Assembly (NCBI RefSeq): GCF_900103285.1
Contig: NZ_FNGS01000005.1
Span: forward strand, 182,579 to 246,578
Direction of reading: 5' to 3'
Source of the DNA: Siphonobacter aquaeclarae
GTDB lineage: Bacteria; Bacteroidota; Bacteroidia; Cytophagales; Spirosomataceae
Length of the DNA: 64,000 bases
Each line of letters opens with the position of its first letter. Position 1 is the stretch's first letter. A program made the position numbers and the translations under genes. Below are positions 1 to 8,262 of the stretch, in pieces. The notes beneath the pieces are model-generated. The model did no database searches. It saw nothing but the letters and a program-made list of their open reading frames with translations, and was not told the DNA's origin.

Positions 1-1178
1 TTTACCGAAAAGCCGATGACGCTCATGAACGCAAACGTCCCGATCAGCGCCACGGGCACTACAAAGGCGCAGATGACGGTAGAGCGCCAGTCCTGCAAAA
101 ACAAAAACACCACAATGAAGACGAGGATAAACGCTTCGAACAGCGTCCTGACGACTTCATGGATGGAGGCGTCAAGAAACCGGGAAACGTCGTACGCCAT
201 GTTGTAGGTCATCCCTGGTGGAAACGTCTCCTTTTTCAGTTCGGCCATGCGGCTTTTTACGTTCTGAATGATTTCCCGTGCATTGGACCCCGGTCGCTGC
301 TTGAGCATGATCGCGGCGGAGGGCCGTCCGTCTGTTTTGGAGAGTACATCGTAATCGAGAGAACCGAACTCTACATCCGCGACATCCTTGAGGCGAAGAA
401 TAGACCCGCTCGGATCAGCCCGGAGGACAATATTTTCATACTGCTTAGGCTCGAAGAATTTACCCGTATACTTGAGTACATACTGCAGTACCTGCGGGGC
501 GCGGTCAGCGCTTTCCCCTGCTTTTCCAGGAGCAGCTTCGACATTCTGCTGCCGGATGGCGTGGATGACGTCGTCGGGTGAGACGTTATAGGTTGTCAGA
601 CGGTCAGGCTTCAGCCATACCCGCATGGAGTATTCCCGCGAGCCCATGATGTCGGCAAATCCGACGCCGTCGATGCGCTTGAGTTCGGCCAGGATATTGA
701 TGTCGGCGAAGTTGTAAATGAACTTCTCGTCGATCGTCGAATCTTCACTGAAGATATTGAGGTACAGCAACATACTGTTTACCTCTTTTTCGGTAATAAC
801 CCCGGCTTTGATGACTTCTTCCGGCAGCTCGTCAAGGACGGCAGTCACCCGGTTCTGCACGTTCATAGCGGCCAGATCAGGGTCGGTCCCTACTTCAAAG
901 AATACCTGAATCAGTGTCGTACCGTCGTTTCCGGACACCGAGTTCATGTACACCATACCCGGAACGCCGTTGATGGCGCGTTCGAGCGGCGTGGCGACAG
1001 CTTTGGTACATACTTCCGCATTTGCGCCGGTGTACTTGGTGGTGACGGTCACCGATGGCGGAACGATATCCGGGAACTGTGTTACGGGCAGCCCGGTCAG
1101 TGCCAGTACGCCCAACAGTGTGATAATGATGGAGATAACGGACGACAAAAGCGGCCGTTTGATGAATATATCGAACAT
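1..1178 (-). CDS. RND-family multidrug efflux pump, inner-membrane permease (HAE1/AcrB type), N-terminal part only
   Basis: The reverse strand reads from ATG at 1178 to the window edge, about 392 residues, so the gene is cut by the window and is not necessarily broken. The start MFDIFIKRPLLSSVISIIIT is the usual first helix of AcrB/MexB-type pumps. It is followed by the conserved stretch ending LPVTQFPDI and the periplasmic porter-domain sequence GVPGMVYMNSVSGNDGT. Family knowledge: these trimeric proton antiporters expel drugs and other amphiphiles together with a periplasmic adaptor and an outer-membrane channel. The adaptor gene ends 15 bp upstream on the same strand, so the two form one operon. 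The substrate cannot be deduced. The 3' two thirds of the gene lie outside the window. Confidence 0.93.
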   Translation of the reverse strand, partial: MFDIFIKRPLLSSVISIIITLLGVLALTGLPVTQFPDIVPPSVTVTTKYTGANAEVCTKAVATPLERAINGVPGMVYMNSVSGNDGTTLIQVFFEVGTDPDLAAMNVQNRVTAVLDELPEEVIKAGVITEKEVNSMLLYLNIFSEDSTIDEKFIYNFADINILAELKRIDGVGFADIMGSREYSMRVWLKPDRLTTYNVSPDDVIHAIRQQNVEAAPGKAGESADRAPQVLQYVLKYTGKFFEPKQYENIVLRADPSGSILRLKDVADVEFGSLDYDVLSKTDGRPSAAIMLKQRPGSNAREIIQNVKSRMAELKKETFPPGMTYNMAYDVSRFLDASIHEVVRTLFEAFILVFIVVFLFLQDWRSTVICAFVVPVALIGTFAFMSVIGFSV

Positions 1179-1193
1179 GAAATAGTCGGGAGG

Positions 1194-2339
1194 TTAGTGG
1201 ACGGCAGGGCTTTGCGGGAGATCGGCGAGGCTGTCTCCGGCGACTACCCGCGCCGTAATGGCTTCACCTTCCCGGATATTCTGAATGCCTTCGTAGACGA
1301 CACGGTCGCCGGCCTGCAACCCGGATTTCACCAGGTAGTGTTTACCCACCCGGTTTTGCGGGATGAAATGGCGGGATTTAACGCGACCCGTTTTGTCGAC
1401 CACATACACATAATTCCGGTCCTGAATCTCAAAAACGGCTTTTTGTGGTACGAGAATCGCATCCGGCACGACGGATATCAGGCGGATTTTTCCGGAAGAA
1501 CCGTGCTTCAGCAACTGGTCCGGATTGGCAAAACGGGCGCGGAAGGCAATCGTACCCGACTCGCCTTCAAACGTACTTTCCATCGCCTCGATGCGGCCTT
1601 TGATGGGGTAGAGGGTTTCGTCGGCGAGGAGAATCTCCACTTCCTGACCGCCTTTGCCGAGGAGGTTTTTGTTGTTTTTGACGAAACCGAGGTATTCCCG
1701 TTCCGAAACGTCGAAATAGGCGAAGACCTCCCGGATGTCTGACACGGTTGTCAGCAACGCTCCGGCTTCAATCAGGCTGCCGATTTTATACGGGATCCGG
1801 TTGATGACGCCATCGAACGGTGCGCGGATATGCGCCTGCGTGAGGCGCAGGGAGGCTGCTTCGAGCATGGAACGGGCCTCGTCGATGCCGGCCCGCGCCG
1901 CTTCCAGTTTCGCTTTGGCCAGCTCCATTTCGGATGGGGAAACGACGTTTTTGGCCAGCAGCAGTTTCACGCGGCTGACTTCTACTTCCGCCGTTTTGGC
2001 CTCTGCCTGAGCGGTTTTCAGCGCCGCCTGTGCCTTGTCTGTTTCGACCTGGTATTCAGCGGTATTCAGGCTGAAAAGGACCTGTCCCTTGTGAACGCGC
2101 TGGCCTTCGTCGACGTGGATATGCTCCAGAAACCCGCTCACGCGCGCCCGGATTTCCACGTTCCGGACGGCTTCGAGGGTACTGACATACTCTTTGTGCA
2201 GCTGGGTTTTTTGAGGAAGAAGTTCAACCACAGGCAGGGTTAGTTTCTCCCCGGAACGTTCGGGAGTAGCCTTGCCGGAATGGCAATTGGTCAGGCCAAA
2301 AGCGGCCAGGATGACGCAGCAATAGACGCCGGTTTTCAT
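1194..2339 (-). CDS. RND efflux periplasmic adaptor (membrane fusion lipoprotein, AcrA/HlyD family)
   Basis: About 381 residues. The N-terminus MKTGVYCCVILAAFGLTNC has a lipoprotein signal with lipobox GLTNC, so the protein should be lipid-anchored after the Cys. The first lipoyl half contains VDEGQRVHKGQVLFSL. A long alpha-hairpin rich in Ala, Glu and Lys follows, then the second lipoyl half around IRAPFDGVINRI and the beta-barrel and membrane-proximal domains. This is the normal AcrA/MexA order and length. The adaptor bridges the inner-membrane pump (the next gene, 15 bp downstream) to a TolC-like channel not seen here. I chose ATG 2339 because it starts directly with the charged n-region of the signal; an in-frame ATG at 2363 would add eight residues. 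Confidence 0.93.
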   Translation of the reverse strand: MKTGVYCCVILAAFGLTNCHSGKATPERSGEKLTLPVVELLPQKTQLHKEYVSTLEAVRNVEIRARVSGFLEHIHVDEGQRVHKGQVLFSLNTAEYQVETDKAQAALKTAQAEAKTAEVEVSRVKLLLAKNVVSPSEMELAKAKLEAARAGIDEARSMLEAASLRLTQAHIRAPFDGVINRIPYKIGSLIEAGALLTTVSDIREVFAYFDVSEREYLGFVKNNKNLLGKGGQEVEILLADETLYPIKGRIEAMESTFEGESGTIAFRARFANPDQLLKHGSSGKIRLISVVPDAILVPQKAVFEIQDRNYVYVVDKTGRVKSRHFIPQNRVGKHYLVKSGLQAGDRVVYEGIQNIREGEAITARVVAGDSLADLPQSPAVH

Positions 2340-2473
2340 ACTAAACATGCGATGTAGGGCCATGCCGTCTGCCGCAGGGCAGGCCGCAAAGCCGGTGAAG
2401 AAAGAGAGGATTCGGAAAACAGGATGTGCCTCCGGAACGAAAGGTTGCGGAGAAAACCAGTCAGAAAAGCGAC

Positions 2474-2827
2474 TTAGGCGGTTTGCCTGGGTGGCGGAGA
2501 GGTAATTTCCTGGTAGAGCCGCATTGGCTTTTCCACGGATTCGGGTTGCTCTTCACGTTCGAGCGTCACGACCTGCGGCGCCGGAGGCAGCAGGCGGAAA
2601 ACAGGAGAGAAGCAATACTCCTGGAGGAGCTTGGCGAGGTCGCTGTCTTCGTCCGGGTCGTCGTGCTCCGGAATGGCGTTGGCCATGCCGAGCAGGTCTT
2701 CCACAATAAACTCCACAAAGCTTTCCATGTCGTTGATGGAAAGGTCTTCGTGTGCTTCTCCCGTTTCGGTATAGATCACACAGCGATCCCGGGTGTCAAT
2801 GCTTACGTTAATGACATGGAGAGCCAT
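2474..2827 (-). CDS. Small hypothetical protein
   Basis: About 117 residues starting MALHVINVSIDTRDRC. No signal peptide or membrane segment is evident. The middle is acidic (EHDDPDEDSDLAKLL) and the C-terminus is Pro-rich (LLPPAPQ, ITSPPPRQ). I do not recognise a family. The same frame stays open back to 2902, but the extra N-terminal residues look like untranslated leader. It lies upstream of the efflux operon on the same strand, separated by about 130 bp, so co-transcription is possible but not shown. Short length and lack of motifs keep confidence moderate. Confidence 0.5.
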   Translation of the reverse strand: MALHVINVSIDTRDRCVIYTETGEAHEDLSINDMESFVEFIVEDLLGMANAIPEHDDPDEDSDLAKLLQEYCFSPVFRLLPPAPQVVTLEREEQPESVEKPMRLYQEITSPPPRQTA

Positions 2828-3141
2828 TATAAAGCAAAACACTCTGTAAATGAGAAGGCTATGTTTTCTTTTCTTCATTCGGGGAAGACAGCGTTCCCCC
2901 AAAATTACAGAAACAAGCCCTGCCGGAAGCGAAATTTGCTTTAATAATTCCCAAAAAGTTAGAAACCTACTACGGGCTATCCTTTTAATGATATTCTAAT
3001 ATCAGTGAGCGCCAGTGCGGTATGGAGAATTGCATAGGTTACTTTTGGGGTTTCTTTTTTGGAGGGCGGCGGGAGGTGTCAAAGCAGGAAGGGCCTTGCC
3101 TCCCTTTCAACGGAATTTTACGACGCTCGTATCATCAATCC

Positions 3142-3263
3142 GACCCCGAAGGGGTCAAACACCCGTAGCCCTGGGCGATAGCCCGGGGAATTTTTACGCG
3201 GAATGAAGCCCGAATCCCGCGGGCTCCAGCCCGCGGTTACCAGCGTTTGACCCCTTCGGGGTC
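3142..3263. repeat. Palindromic intergenic repeat element with 19-bp perfect terminal inverted repeats
   Basis: GACCCCGAAGGGGTCAAAC at 3142-3160 is the exact reverse complement of 3245-3263. Each end is itself a hairpin (GACCCC-GAA-GGGGTC). Between them are two more inverted repeats: an imperfect one around 3166-3187 (GCCCTGGG / AGCCCGGGG) and CCCGCGGGCT / AGCCCGCGG around 3216-3236. The element lies in a 600-bp gap (2828-3430) that has no convincing gene. Such nested hairpins resemble REP/BIME-like mobile repeats of other bacteria; that assignment is inference from form only. Confidence 0.7.
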
Positions 3264-3430
3264 CGGGGATTTTGCCGCAGCTACCCGTTATTACCTGTAA
3301 ATATCCTGCTCCGAACGGAATGCTTTTACCCGATTGCCGGTTCATACTGGGCGCGGGACTCCGGAACGGTATTCCATACGTACACCTGCCCGCGTTCACT
3401 ATCCCTATTCTGATCGTTTATATTTCCGTG

Positions 3431-4435
3431 ATGTCAGTAAAATCATTTCCCATGTTGCCCATCGACAGAATAGAGTCTATCGAAGGTGCATTGGTTCATA
3501 GCTTTGGTTCGGCCGAAGTAAGTGACGTAGCCTTACTTGCAGGCGGCCTGTCGGGTTCGGCTATCTACAAACTACGAATCGGAGACAACGCGTATACACT
3601 CAAATTGACGCCGCCGCAGGAGGGTGAAATGACGGATGTTCCGGCTCTGGCCGCCGCCGCAGGAGTAGCACCCCGGATGTATTTTAACGATCAGCGGCAG
3701 GGTGTGTCGATCAGTGATTTCATCAATAATCAACCTTTGAGGGGCGTTTTTAGTCCGGATGAGTTGGTCAGGAAACTGGCGACGACAATCCGGGCGATAC
3801 ACGCATTACCCTCCGTCGCCGAAGGCCGGCCCTTATTCACGACGGTTGACGCCCTGATCAGCCAGTTTAATAACAGCGGTATACTTTCTGGACCGGTAGT
3901 AGATGCCTGTCTCGAAGGGTATCAACGACTCAAAGAGAATTATACGCTTCGGAAAGAAGACGAGGTTTGCAGCCACAACGATCTCAATCCCAATAACATC
4001 CTTTGCGACGGGAGTACTATCTGGATTATCGATTGGGACACAGCCTCGCTAAACAACCGGTATATAGACCTTGCCAACGCAGCGAATTTTTTCGTTCACA
4101 CGCCCGAACACGAACGCGCCTACCTGTATACGTATTTCGAAGCCGAACCGGATGAAAATCAGGTGAGCCGGTTCTTTGTAATGCGACAGCTTTGCAGGAT
4201 TATTTATTCCATGCTGATGTTTCAGCTTGCCGCGCAAATGAAACCCGCTGGTTTCCGCCACGATCAGCGTATGGAAGGCTTTGATATGCCGACTTTCGGT
4301 TCGTTGATGGCAAGTGGTAGCCTTTCACTGGCCGAATACGAAGGTCTGCTGTTTTACGGAAAAGCCCTGCTGAATACCGCGGCCGATCAAATGCGTCTTC
4401 CCCGCTTCGAAAAGGCATTGGCTCAGCTCCTGTGA
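3431..4435 (+). CDS. Phosphotransferase of the APH/choline kinase fold
   Basis: About 334 residues from ATG 3431 (MSVKSFPMLP). The catalytic loop SHNDLNPNNIL places the expected His182, Asp184 and Asn189. It is followed by IIDWD with metal-binding Asp201, the two signature motifs of the aminoglycoside phosphotransferase/choline kinase superfamily. The N-lobe has a Gly-rich stretch LAGGLSGSAIYKL like the nucleotide loop of choline/ethanolamine kinases. The substrate is not evident: it may be a choline-like amino alcohol, a sugar or a small drug, and resistance should not be assumed. The gene stands alone; its frame runs open upstream to 3272 but that part overlaps the palindromic repeat and is unlikely to be translated. 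A hairpin follows at 4465. Confidence 0.85.
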   Translation: MSVKSFPMLPIDRIESIEGALVHSFGSAEVSDVALLAGGLSGSAIYKLRIGDNAYTLKLTPPQEGEMTDVPALAAAAGVAPRMYFNDQRQGVSISDFINNQPLRGVFSPDELVRKLATTIRAIHALPSVAEGRPLFTTVDALISQFNNSGILSGPVVDACLEGYQRLKENYTLRKEDEVCSHNDLNPNNILCDGSTIWIIDWDTASLNNRYIDLANAANFFVHTPEHERAYLYTYFEAEPDENQVSRFFVMRQLCRIIYSMLMFQLAAQMKPAGFRHDQRMEGFDMPTFGSLMASGSLSLAEYEGLLFYGKALLNTAADQMRLPRFEKALAQLL

Positions 4436-4464
4436 GAGGTATATCCACAATTGTTCGGTAAGAC

Positions 4465-4491
4465 AGGAGAGCCAGCCACGCCGGCTCTCCT
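4465..4491. terminator. Hairpin between convergent genes
   Basis: AGGAGAGCC at 4465-4473 pairs perfectly with GGCTCTCCT at 4483-4491. It sits between the kinase (+) and the AraC regulator (-). No clear T-run follows on either strand, so terminator function is only likely. Confidence 0.45.
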
Positions 4492-4573
4492 AATAAGCTA
4501 CCTGCGCTGTACAGGCAGATGCCCCCGTTTGTTTCTGGATGCTTCCCTTTGCAGCGGTGCCTTCCGTCGCCGA

Positions 4574-5416
4574 TCATTTTTTCAGGTGTTTTTTCTTGAA
4601 ACCGGTCGGCGTTTCACCAGCAAGGGTCCTGAAAGTTTTGTTGAAATAGGAAAGGCTTTCAATCCCGACCTGATAGCAAACCTCCGAGACGCTCAGGTCG
4701 CGCAGGAGCAGCGTCTTGGCCTGGCTGATCCGGTAGTGATTGACAAAGTCGGTAAACGTCATCTGCGTCTGTCGCTTGAAATACCGGCAAAACGCTGAGG
4801 TACTGAGGTGTACCTGCGCCGCGATTTCGTTGACATCCGGCTGCCGGTTGTACCGCGCATGGATGTAATCATACACCGTCCCCATCCGGATTTTGTCGTT
4901 GAGGAATAGCTTGATGCGGGTATCCTCTGTATTCAGCTCCGCCACTTCGGACGAACAGGCGAGGAGCTGCAGAATATCCAGCAACGCGATGAGTGCTTCA
5001 TAACCCCGGAGCGCCTGCAGGCGGCGGATTTTCTCCGCCGCGATCCGCTTCGTCTCTCCCCGGAAGACAAGTCCGAGGTAGGCCCGCTCCAGGAGGCGGT
5101 CTATCGCCCCGAACTCCGGCGCAGCCAGGAGCGTCTCCCGAAACTGTTCCCGCAGCTGGATGACGATCTGCTCGTAGTCTGTTTCGATCCCGTAGTCAAA
5201 ATTGAGGTGGGGAACGTTGGAGCCGATGAGAATCAGGTCGCTTTCGTCATAGCTCGTGACGCTGCTGCCCACGTGGCGGATTCCCGTCACCGCTTCCACA
5301 TACACCAACTCGAACTCCGGATGATAGTGCCAGAGGAAATAGTGCCGGAGCGAGGGCGAAAAGACCCGGAACGACTGACCCGGTTCAAAAATGACATTTT
5401 CCCGTACGATCTTCAT
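4574..5416 (-). CDS. AraC-family transcriptional regulator with N-terminal cupin
   Basis: 280 residues. The N-terminal half begins MKIVRENVIFEPGQSF and contains LWHYHPEFELVYV and GSNVPH, typical of the cupin sensor domain of AraC proteins. The C-terminal 100 residues hold two helix-turn-helix motifs: VNEIAAQVHLSTSAFCRYFK, then the second ending ETPTGFKKKH. It is divergent from the phytanoyl-CoA dioxygenase gene, with about 130 bp between the starts. Control of that gene by a small ligand bound in the cupin is the natural hypothesis. No operator could be singled out by eye. Confidence 0.92.
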   Translation of the reverse strand: MKIVRENVIFEPGQSFRVFSPSLRHYFLWHYHPEFELVYVEAVTGIRHVGSSVTSYDESDLILIGSNVPHLNFDYGIETDYEQIVIQLREQFRETLLAAPEFGAIDRLLERAYLGLVFRGETKRIAAEKIRRLQALRGYEALIALLDILQLLACSSEVAELNTEDTRIKLFLNDKIRMGTVYDYIHARYNRQPDVNEIAAQVHLSTSAFCRYFKRQTQMTFTDFVNHYRISQAKTLLLRDLSVSEVCYQVGIESLSYFNKTFRTLAGETPTGFKKKHLKK

Positions 5417-5550
5417 ATAGCTTGTAAATGACGGAAAAAAGCGGTAGTTATCTTGTAGAGTGTCAATGGAGAGCGCATGATCGCCCTTCCGGAGTCAGTG
5501 TGTCCTTTGAATAGTCCTGAATTTTGTCGGGAAGATTCAACGGAACGACA

Positions 5551-6498
5551 ATGAAAAACGCAACCATGACTCACCTGGATATCCCCGGGAATCCCTCTAC
5601 CGCTTCCAGCAGCAAAATCAGCCTGAATGACCGCAGCAACGGCCGCCCGCTCCGCGTCCTCTCCGAAGAAGACTGGCAATTCTGGATCCGGAACGGCTAC
5701 ATTGTGATCAAACAGGCCGTAGCCAAAGAACAGGTACAAAAGCTGGCCGACCTGCTCTGGGAGTTTGAAGGAAAGGATCCGGCGGACCCGTCGACCTGGT
5801 ACACGACTCCTTTCCCCGAAATGAAGATGAAGGAGCTGACCGGCAGTGGTATGGTGGAGCTGTATAACCACCCGCTGCAATGGGAAAACCGGCAGTATCC
5901 CCGTGTGTATGAGGCATTTGTCGATATCTGGGGGACGGAGAAGTTGTGGGTGACGATCGACCGCGCCAACCTCAATCTTCCGCTGCGTCCGGAAGACAGC
6001 TTCAAAGGCTTTATTCACTGGGATTACGATCCGGAAGACAAACCCCAGAACGTTCAGGGCGTGCTGGCCCTTGCCGATCAGACCGACGAAAACATGGGCG
6101 GGTTTCAATGTATTCCGGAATTATTCCGGACCTATGAAACCTGGAAACTGACCCAACCGGCAGACCGCGACCATTACAAACCCGATACCACCGGGTTCGA
6201 ATTGGAGAAAGTGAAGATGGAAGCCGGAGATTTATTGATTTTCAATAGTTTACAGCCACATGGCATTCGCCCTAACCGCTCCGCCGGAAAGGTCCGCATC
6301 GCCCAGTACATTTCGATGATGCCGGCCGAAGAGGATAATCAGGCGCTGCGGGAGTGGCGTATTCACTCCTGGCGCGACAAAGAAGCGCCGCAGGGGCATG
6401 CCTTTCCCGGGGATCCGCTGCAACGCGAAAAACAGCAGCCGGTAGCCGAACTGTCACCCCTGGGGCGGAAATTGCTGGGGCTGGATACGTGGGACTAA
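5551..6498 (+). CDS. Phytanoyl-CoA dioxygenase (PhyH) family Fe(II)/2-oxoglutarate oxygenase
   Basis: About 315 residues. After EEDWQFWIRNGYIVIKQAV, the usual start of PhyH proteins, the iron ligands are visible as His156 and Asp158 in FIHWDYD and His237 in LQPHGIRPN. The 2-oxoglutarate-binding Arg is probably the one in AGKVRIAQY. Family members hydroxylate lipids or small metabolites using O2 and 2-oxoglutarate; the substrate here is unknown. ATG 5551 is taken as start; ATG 5566 is also possible, while 5524 is less likely. It is followed 40 bp later by a VOC-family gene and faces an AraC regulator, so the three probably form one small regulon. Confidence 0.9.
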   Translation: MKNATMTHLDIPGNPSTASSSKISLNDRSNGRPLRVLSEEDWQFWIRNGYIVIKQAVAKEQVQKLADLLWEFEGKDPADPSTWYTTPFPEMKMKELTGSGMVELYNHPLQWENRQYPRVYEAFVDIWGTEKLWVTIDRANLNLPLRPEDSFKGFIHWDYDPEDKPQNVQGVLALADQTDENMGGFQCIPELFRTYETWKLTQPADRDHYKPDTTGFELEKVKMEAGDLLIFNSLQPHGIRPNRSAGKVRIAQYISMMPAEEDNQALREWRIHSWRDKEAPQGHAFPGDPLQREKQQPVAELSPLGRKLLGLDTWD

Positions 6499-6526
6499 CC
6501 ACTGCCGGAATAACCGGCTTTCCAGT

Positions 6527-6534
6527 TATTTTTG
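6527..6534 (+). promoter_or_regulatory. Candidate Bacteroidota -7 element TATTTTTG before the VOC gene
   Basis: TATTTTTG matches the known Bacteroidota -7 consensus TAnnTTTG. It lies only 5 bp before ATG 6539, so use of it would give a leaderless or nearly leaderless transcript. No good -33 TTG box is visible at the right distance, so it may be chance. Confidence 0.25.
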
Positions 6535-6538
6535 GTTC

Positions 6539-6901
6539 ATGCTAACCGTCAAACGTCTCGATCACATTCTCATTTCCGTTCCTCCCGATACCCGGGAAGC
6601 TGCCAGGACTTTCTATGGAGAGGTATTGCAATGGGAAGAAATTCCCGGTGATCATCCCCGCGGCGCCATCTGGTTCCGGACCGGAGATATCGAACTGCAT
6701 ATTCGGGAAGAAGCTTCTCACAACGACTCTTCCGACCGCCACGCTGCCTTCGAAGTGGAAAATCTCGATGAAGTGAAACGGTTTCTGACCGCACAGCAGG
6801 TGGATATTGCCTATTCGACGCCGATCAACGGCCGCGACCGTTGCTTTTTCCGCGACCCGTGGGGAAATCGGTTTGAGCTACTGGCTTATGCCGGGCTATA
6901 A
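6539..6901 (+). CDS. VOC (glyoxalase/bleomycin resistance/dioxygenase) family protein
   Basis: 120 residues, the size of a single VOC module pair. The start MLTVKRLDHILISVPPD has the family His in the first strand, ARTFYGEVLQWEE is the usual helix, and the end FRDPWGNRFELLAY carries the conserved DPxGN and the metal-ligand Glu. The family includes lyases, dioxygenases and binding proteins; the exact reaction is not evident. The stop codon TAA at 6899-6901 lies inside the arm of a 17-bp inverted repeat, so the C-terminus may have been reset by repeat insertion. Confidence 0.85.
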   Translation: MLTVKRLDHILISVPPDTREAARTFYGEVLQWEEIPGDHPRGAIWFRTGDIELHIREEASHNDSSDRHAAFEVENLDEVKRFLTAQQVDIAYSTPINGRDRCFFRDPWGNRFELLAYAGL

Positions 6902-6970
6902 GCTGTAGGCTTTGGGCAGATATACTACCAGGCGCGCCTATAGCTTATAGCTTAAAGCCTACAGCTTATA
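6897..6970. repeat. Heptad-period inverted repeat at the ends of two convergent genes
   Basis: TATAAGCTGTAGGCTTT (6897-6913) is the exact reverse complement of 6954-6970. Both arms are built of 7-bp units: on the top strand CTATAAG, CTGTAGG, CTTTGGG; at 6938-6972 TATAGCT, TATAGCT, TAAAGCC, TACAGCT, TATAGCT. The arms supply the stop codons of both flanking genes (TAA 6899-6901 on +, TAA on - at 6966-6968). A related array is at 61376-61478. It may also act as a bidirectional terminator. Confidence 0.7.
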
Positions 6971-8171
6971 GCTCGTCTACAAGCTTCTGCCATGCCGCGC
7001 GGTCGAAGTTTTCCGTAAAGTTTCGGAAGATACGCTCGTCGAACGGGCGTTTGACATACCGGAACGTGATCCGGATCAATTGCGGTTTTCCGGAAGGCTC
7101 ATCTGCAAAATAGGCGGGATTATACCGGTAGATACGCTGAATGGTCAACCCGGTTTCTTTTTCCGAAAAAGACAAAAAGGTATACATGCCGCCAAAATCC
7201 GGCTTGTTGGGATCCGTCAGCCAGCAGCGGTTGACATCTACGATTGCCTGCTTTCCCAGCCACTCCGCGGTATTTTCCTGTAATAGTTTCAAAACCGCCT
7301 CTTTCTTCCTCCGGTAGACCTGCCCGAAGTCGCTGTATACGCTCATTTTGCTCTTGTACCAGCGCTCGTCGTAGCCCCTGGGTATCAGGGCGGCATATTC
7401 TTTGTCGATAGCAGCTTTGTATTGCGGGGCAACTTCCCGTTCTTTTTCGTAATAGCTCAGCAGACTTTCCAGAAACTCTTTCCGGCTGACCGGGAGAAAG
7501 GGCGTCTGTCCGCGTTTGGCGATGTACCACGTCCGAGTGATGTAATTCGAACTGCCGGCGGGTAGTTTTTTCACCTGTTCTTCGGGAACATCCTGGTAGT
7601 ACCCGTCGCCGCCGTTGACTGCCGCCGCCAGACCAGCGTCCTGAAAACCGACGTATCCGAACAGGGCCAGGCCAGCCGTACAGGCTGATTCATCGTACAG
7701 CAGGGCATTATGCTTTCCGTCGAACGGTAAGTTGGTAAACAGCGCGGGAAACGACGGGTTGACGGTCGCCCGCAGTACTGTACTATACTCGCCGCTGACT
7801 TCCCGTTTGTTTTTGAGACACAGGTAGCGGTAACAGCCCAATTGAAAGGCATAGGTTGCCGCGATATTTTTCCGGTTATACAAACAGCCGGACGTCGCGC
7901 TGAAACTCGACTTCAGCACGCCGCCGGTGAGGGTAAAATTCCGTCGGCTGTTTTTCTCAATCGACTCGATCTGCGTCAGTACCTGATTGGCCAGGGCTTT
8001 GCGGGCCGGGGTTTTCATGTCGTTCAGCCAGGAGGCACGCTGCGCCGGCCATTCGGTATGCGCGGCGTCGATATGACTTCCCGGAACGGCGTCAAGTTCT
8101 TCCGATAACTGACACGGCTGCTGTGCGAGCGCCGGAAAAAAGGCAAAACAACCAAGGAGAAGGAGCTTCAT
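6966..8171 (-). CDS. Uncharacterised secreted protein
   Basis: About 401 residues from ATG 8171: MKLLLLGCFAFFPALAQQ is a clear Sec signal peptide with a cleavage site near ALA-QQ. The mature part contains several Cys residues (SGCLYNRK, LGCYRYLCLKNKR) and aromatic-rich stretches, with no catalytic motif I recognise. The C-terminal half has IQRIYRYNPAYF and FRYVKRPFDERIF. It is probably periplasmic or outer-membrane associated; function unknown. Its last residues and stop codon lie within the heptad repeat shared with the VOC gene. The reading frame extends to a TTG at 8180, which I do not favour. Confidence 0.75.
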   Translation of the reverse strand: MKLLLLGCFAFFPALAQQPCQLSEELDAVPGSHIDAAHTEWPAQRASWLNDMKTPARKALANQVLTQIESIEKNSRRNFTLTGGVLKSSFSATSGCLYNRKNIAATYAFQLGCYRYLCLKNKREVSGEYSTVLRATVNPSFPALFTNLPFDGKHNALLYDESACTAGLALFGYVGFQDAGLAAAVNGGDGYYQDVPEEQVKKLPAGSSNYITRTWYIAKRGQTPFLPVSRKEFLESLLSYYEKEREVAPQYKAAIDKEYAALIPRGYDERWYKSKMSVYSDFGQVYRRKKEAVLKLLQENTAEWLGKQAIVDVNRCWLTDPNKPDFGGMYTFLSFSEKETGLTIQRIYRYNPAYFADEPSGKPQLIRITFRYVKRPFDERIFRNFTENFDRAAWQKLVDEL

Positions 8172-8262
8172 AGTACTCAACAGGTGAAGCCCAAAGGTTC
8201 AAAAAGATTTCAGAACGAAGGAAGAAGACCTATTGAACGGCACTGCCCGATTAACCGACGGC

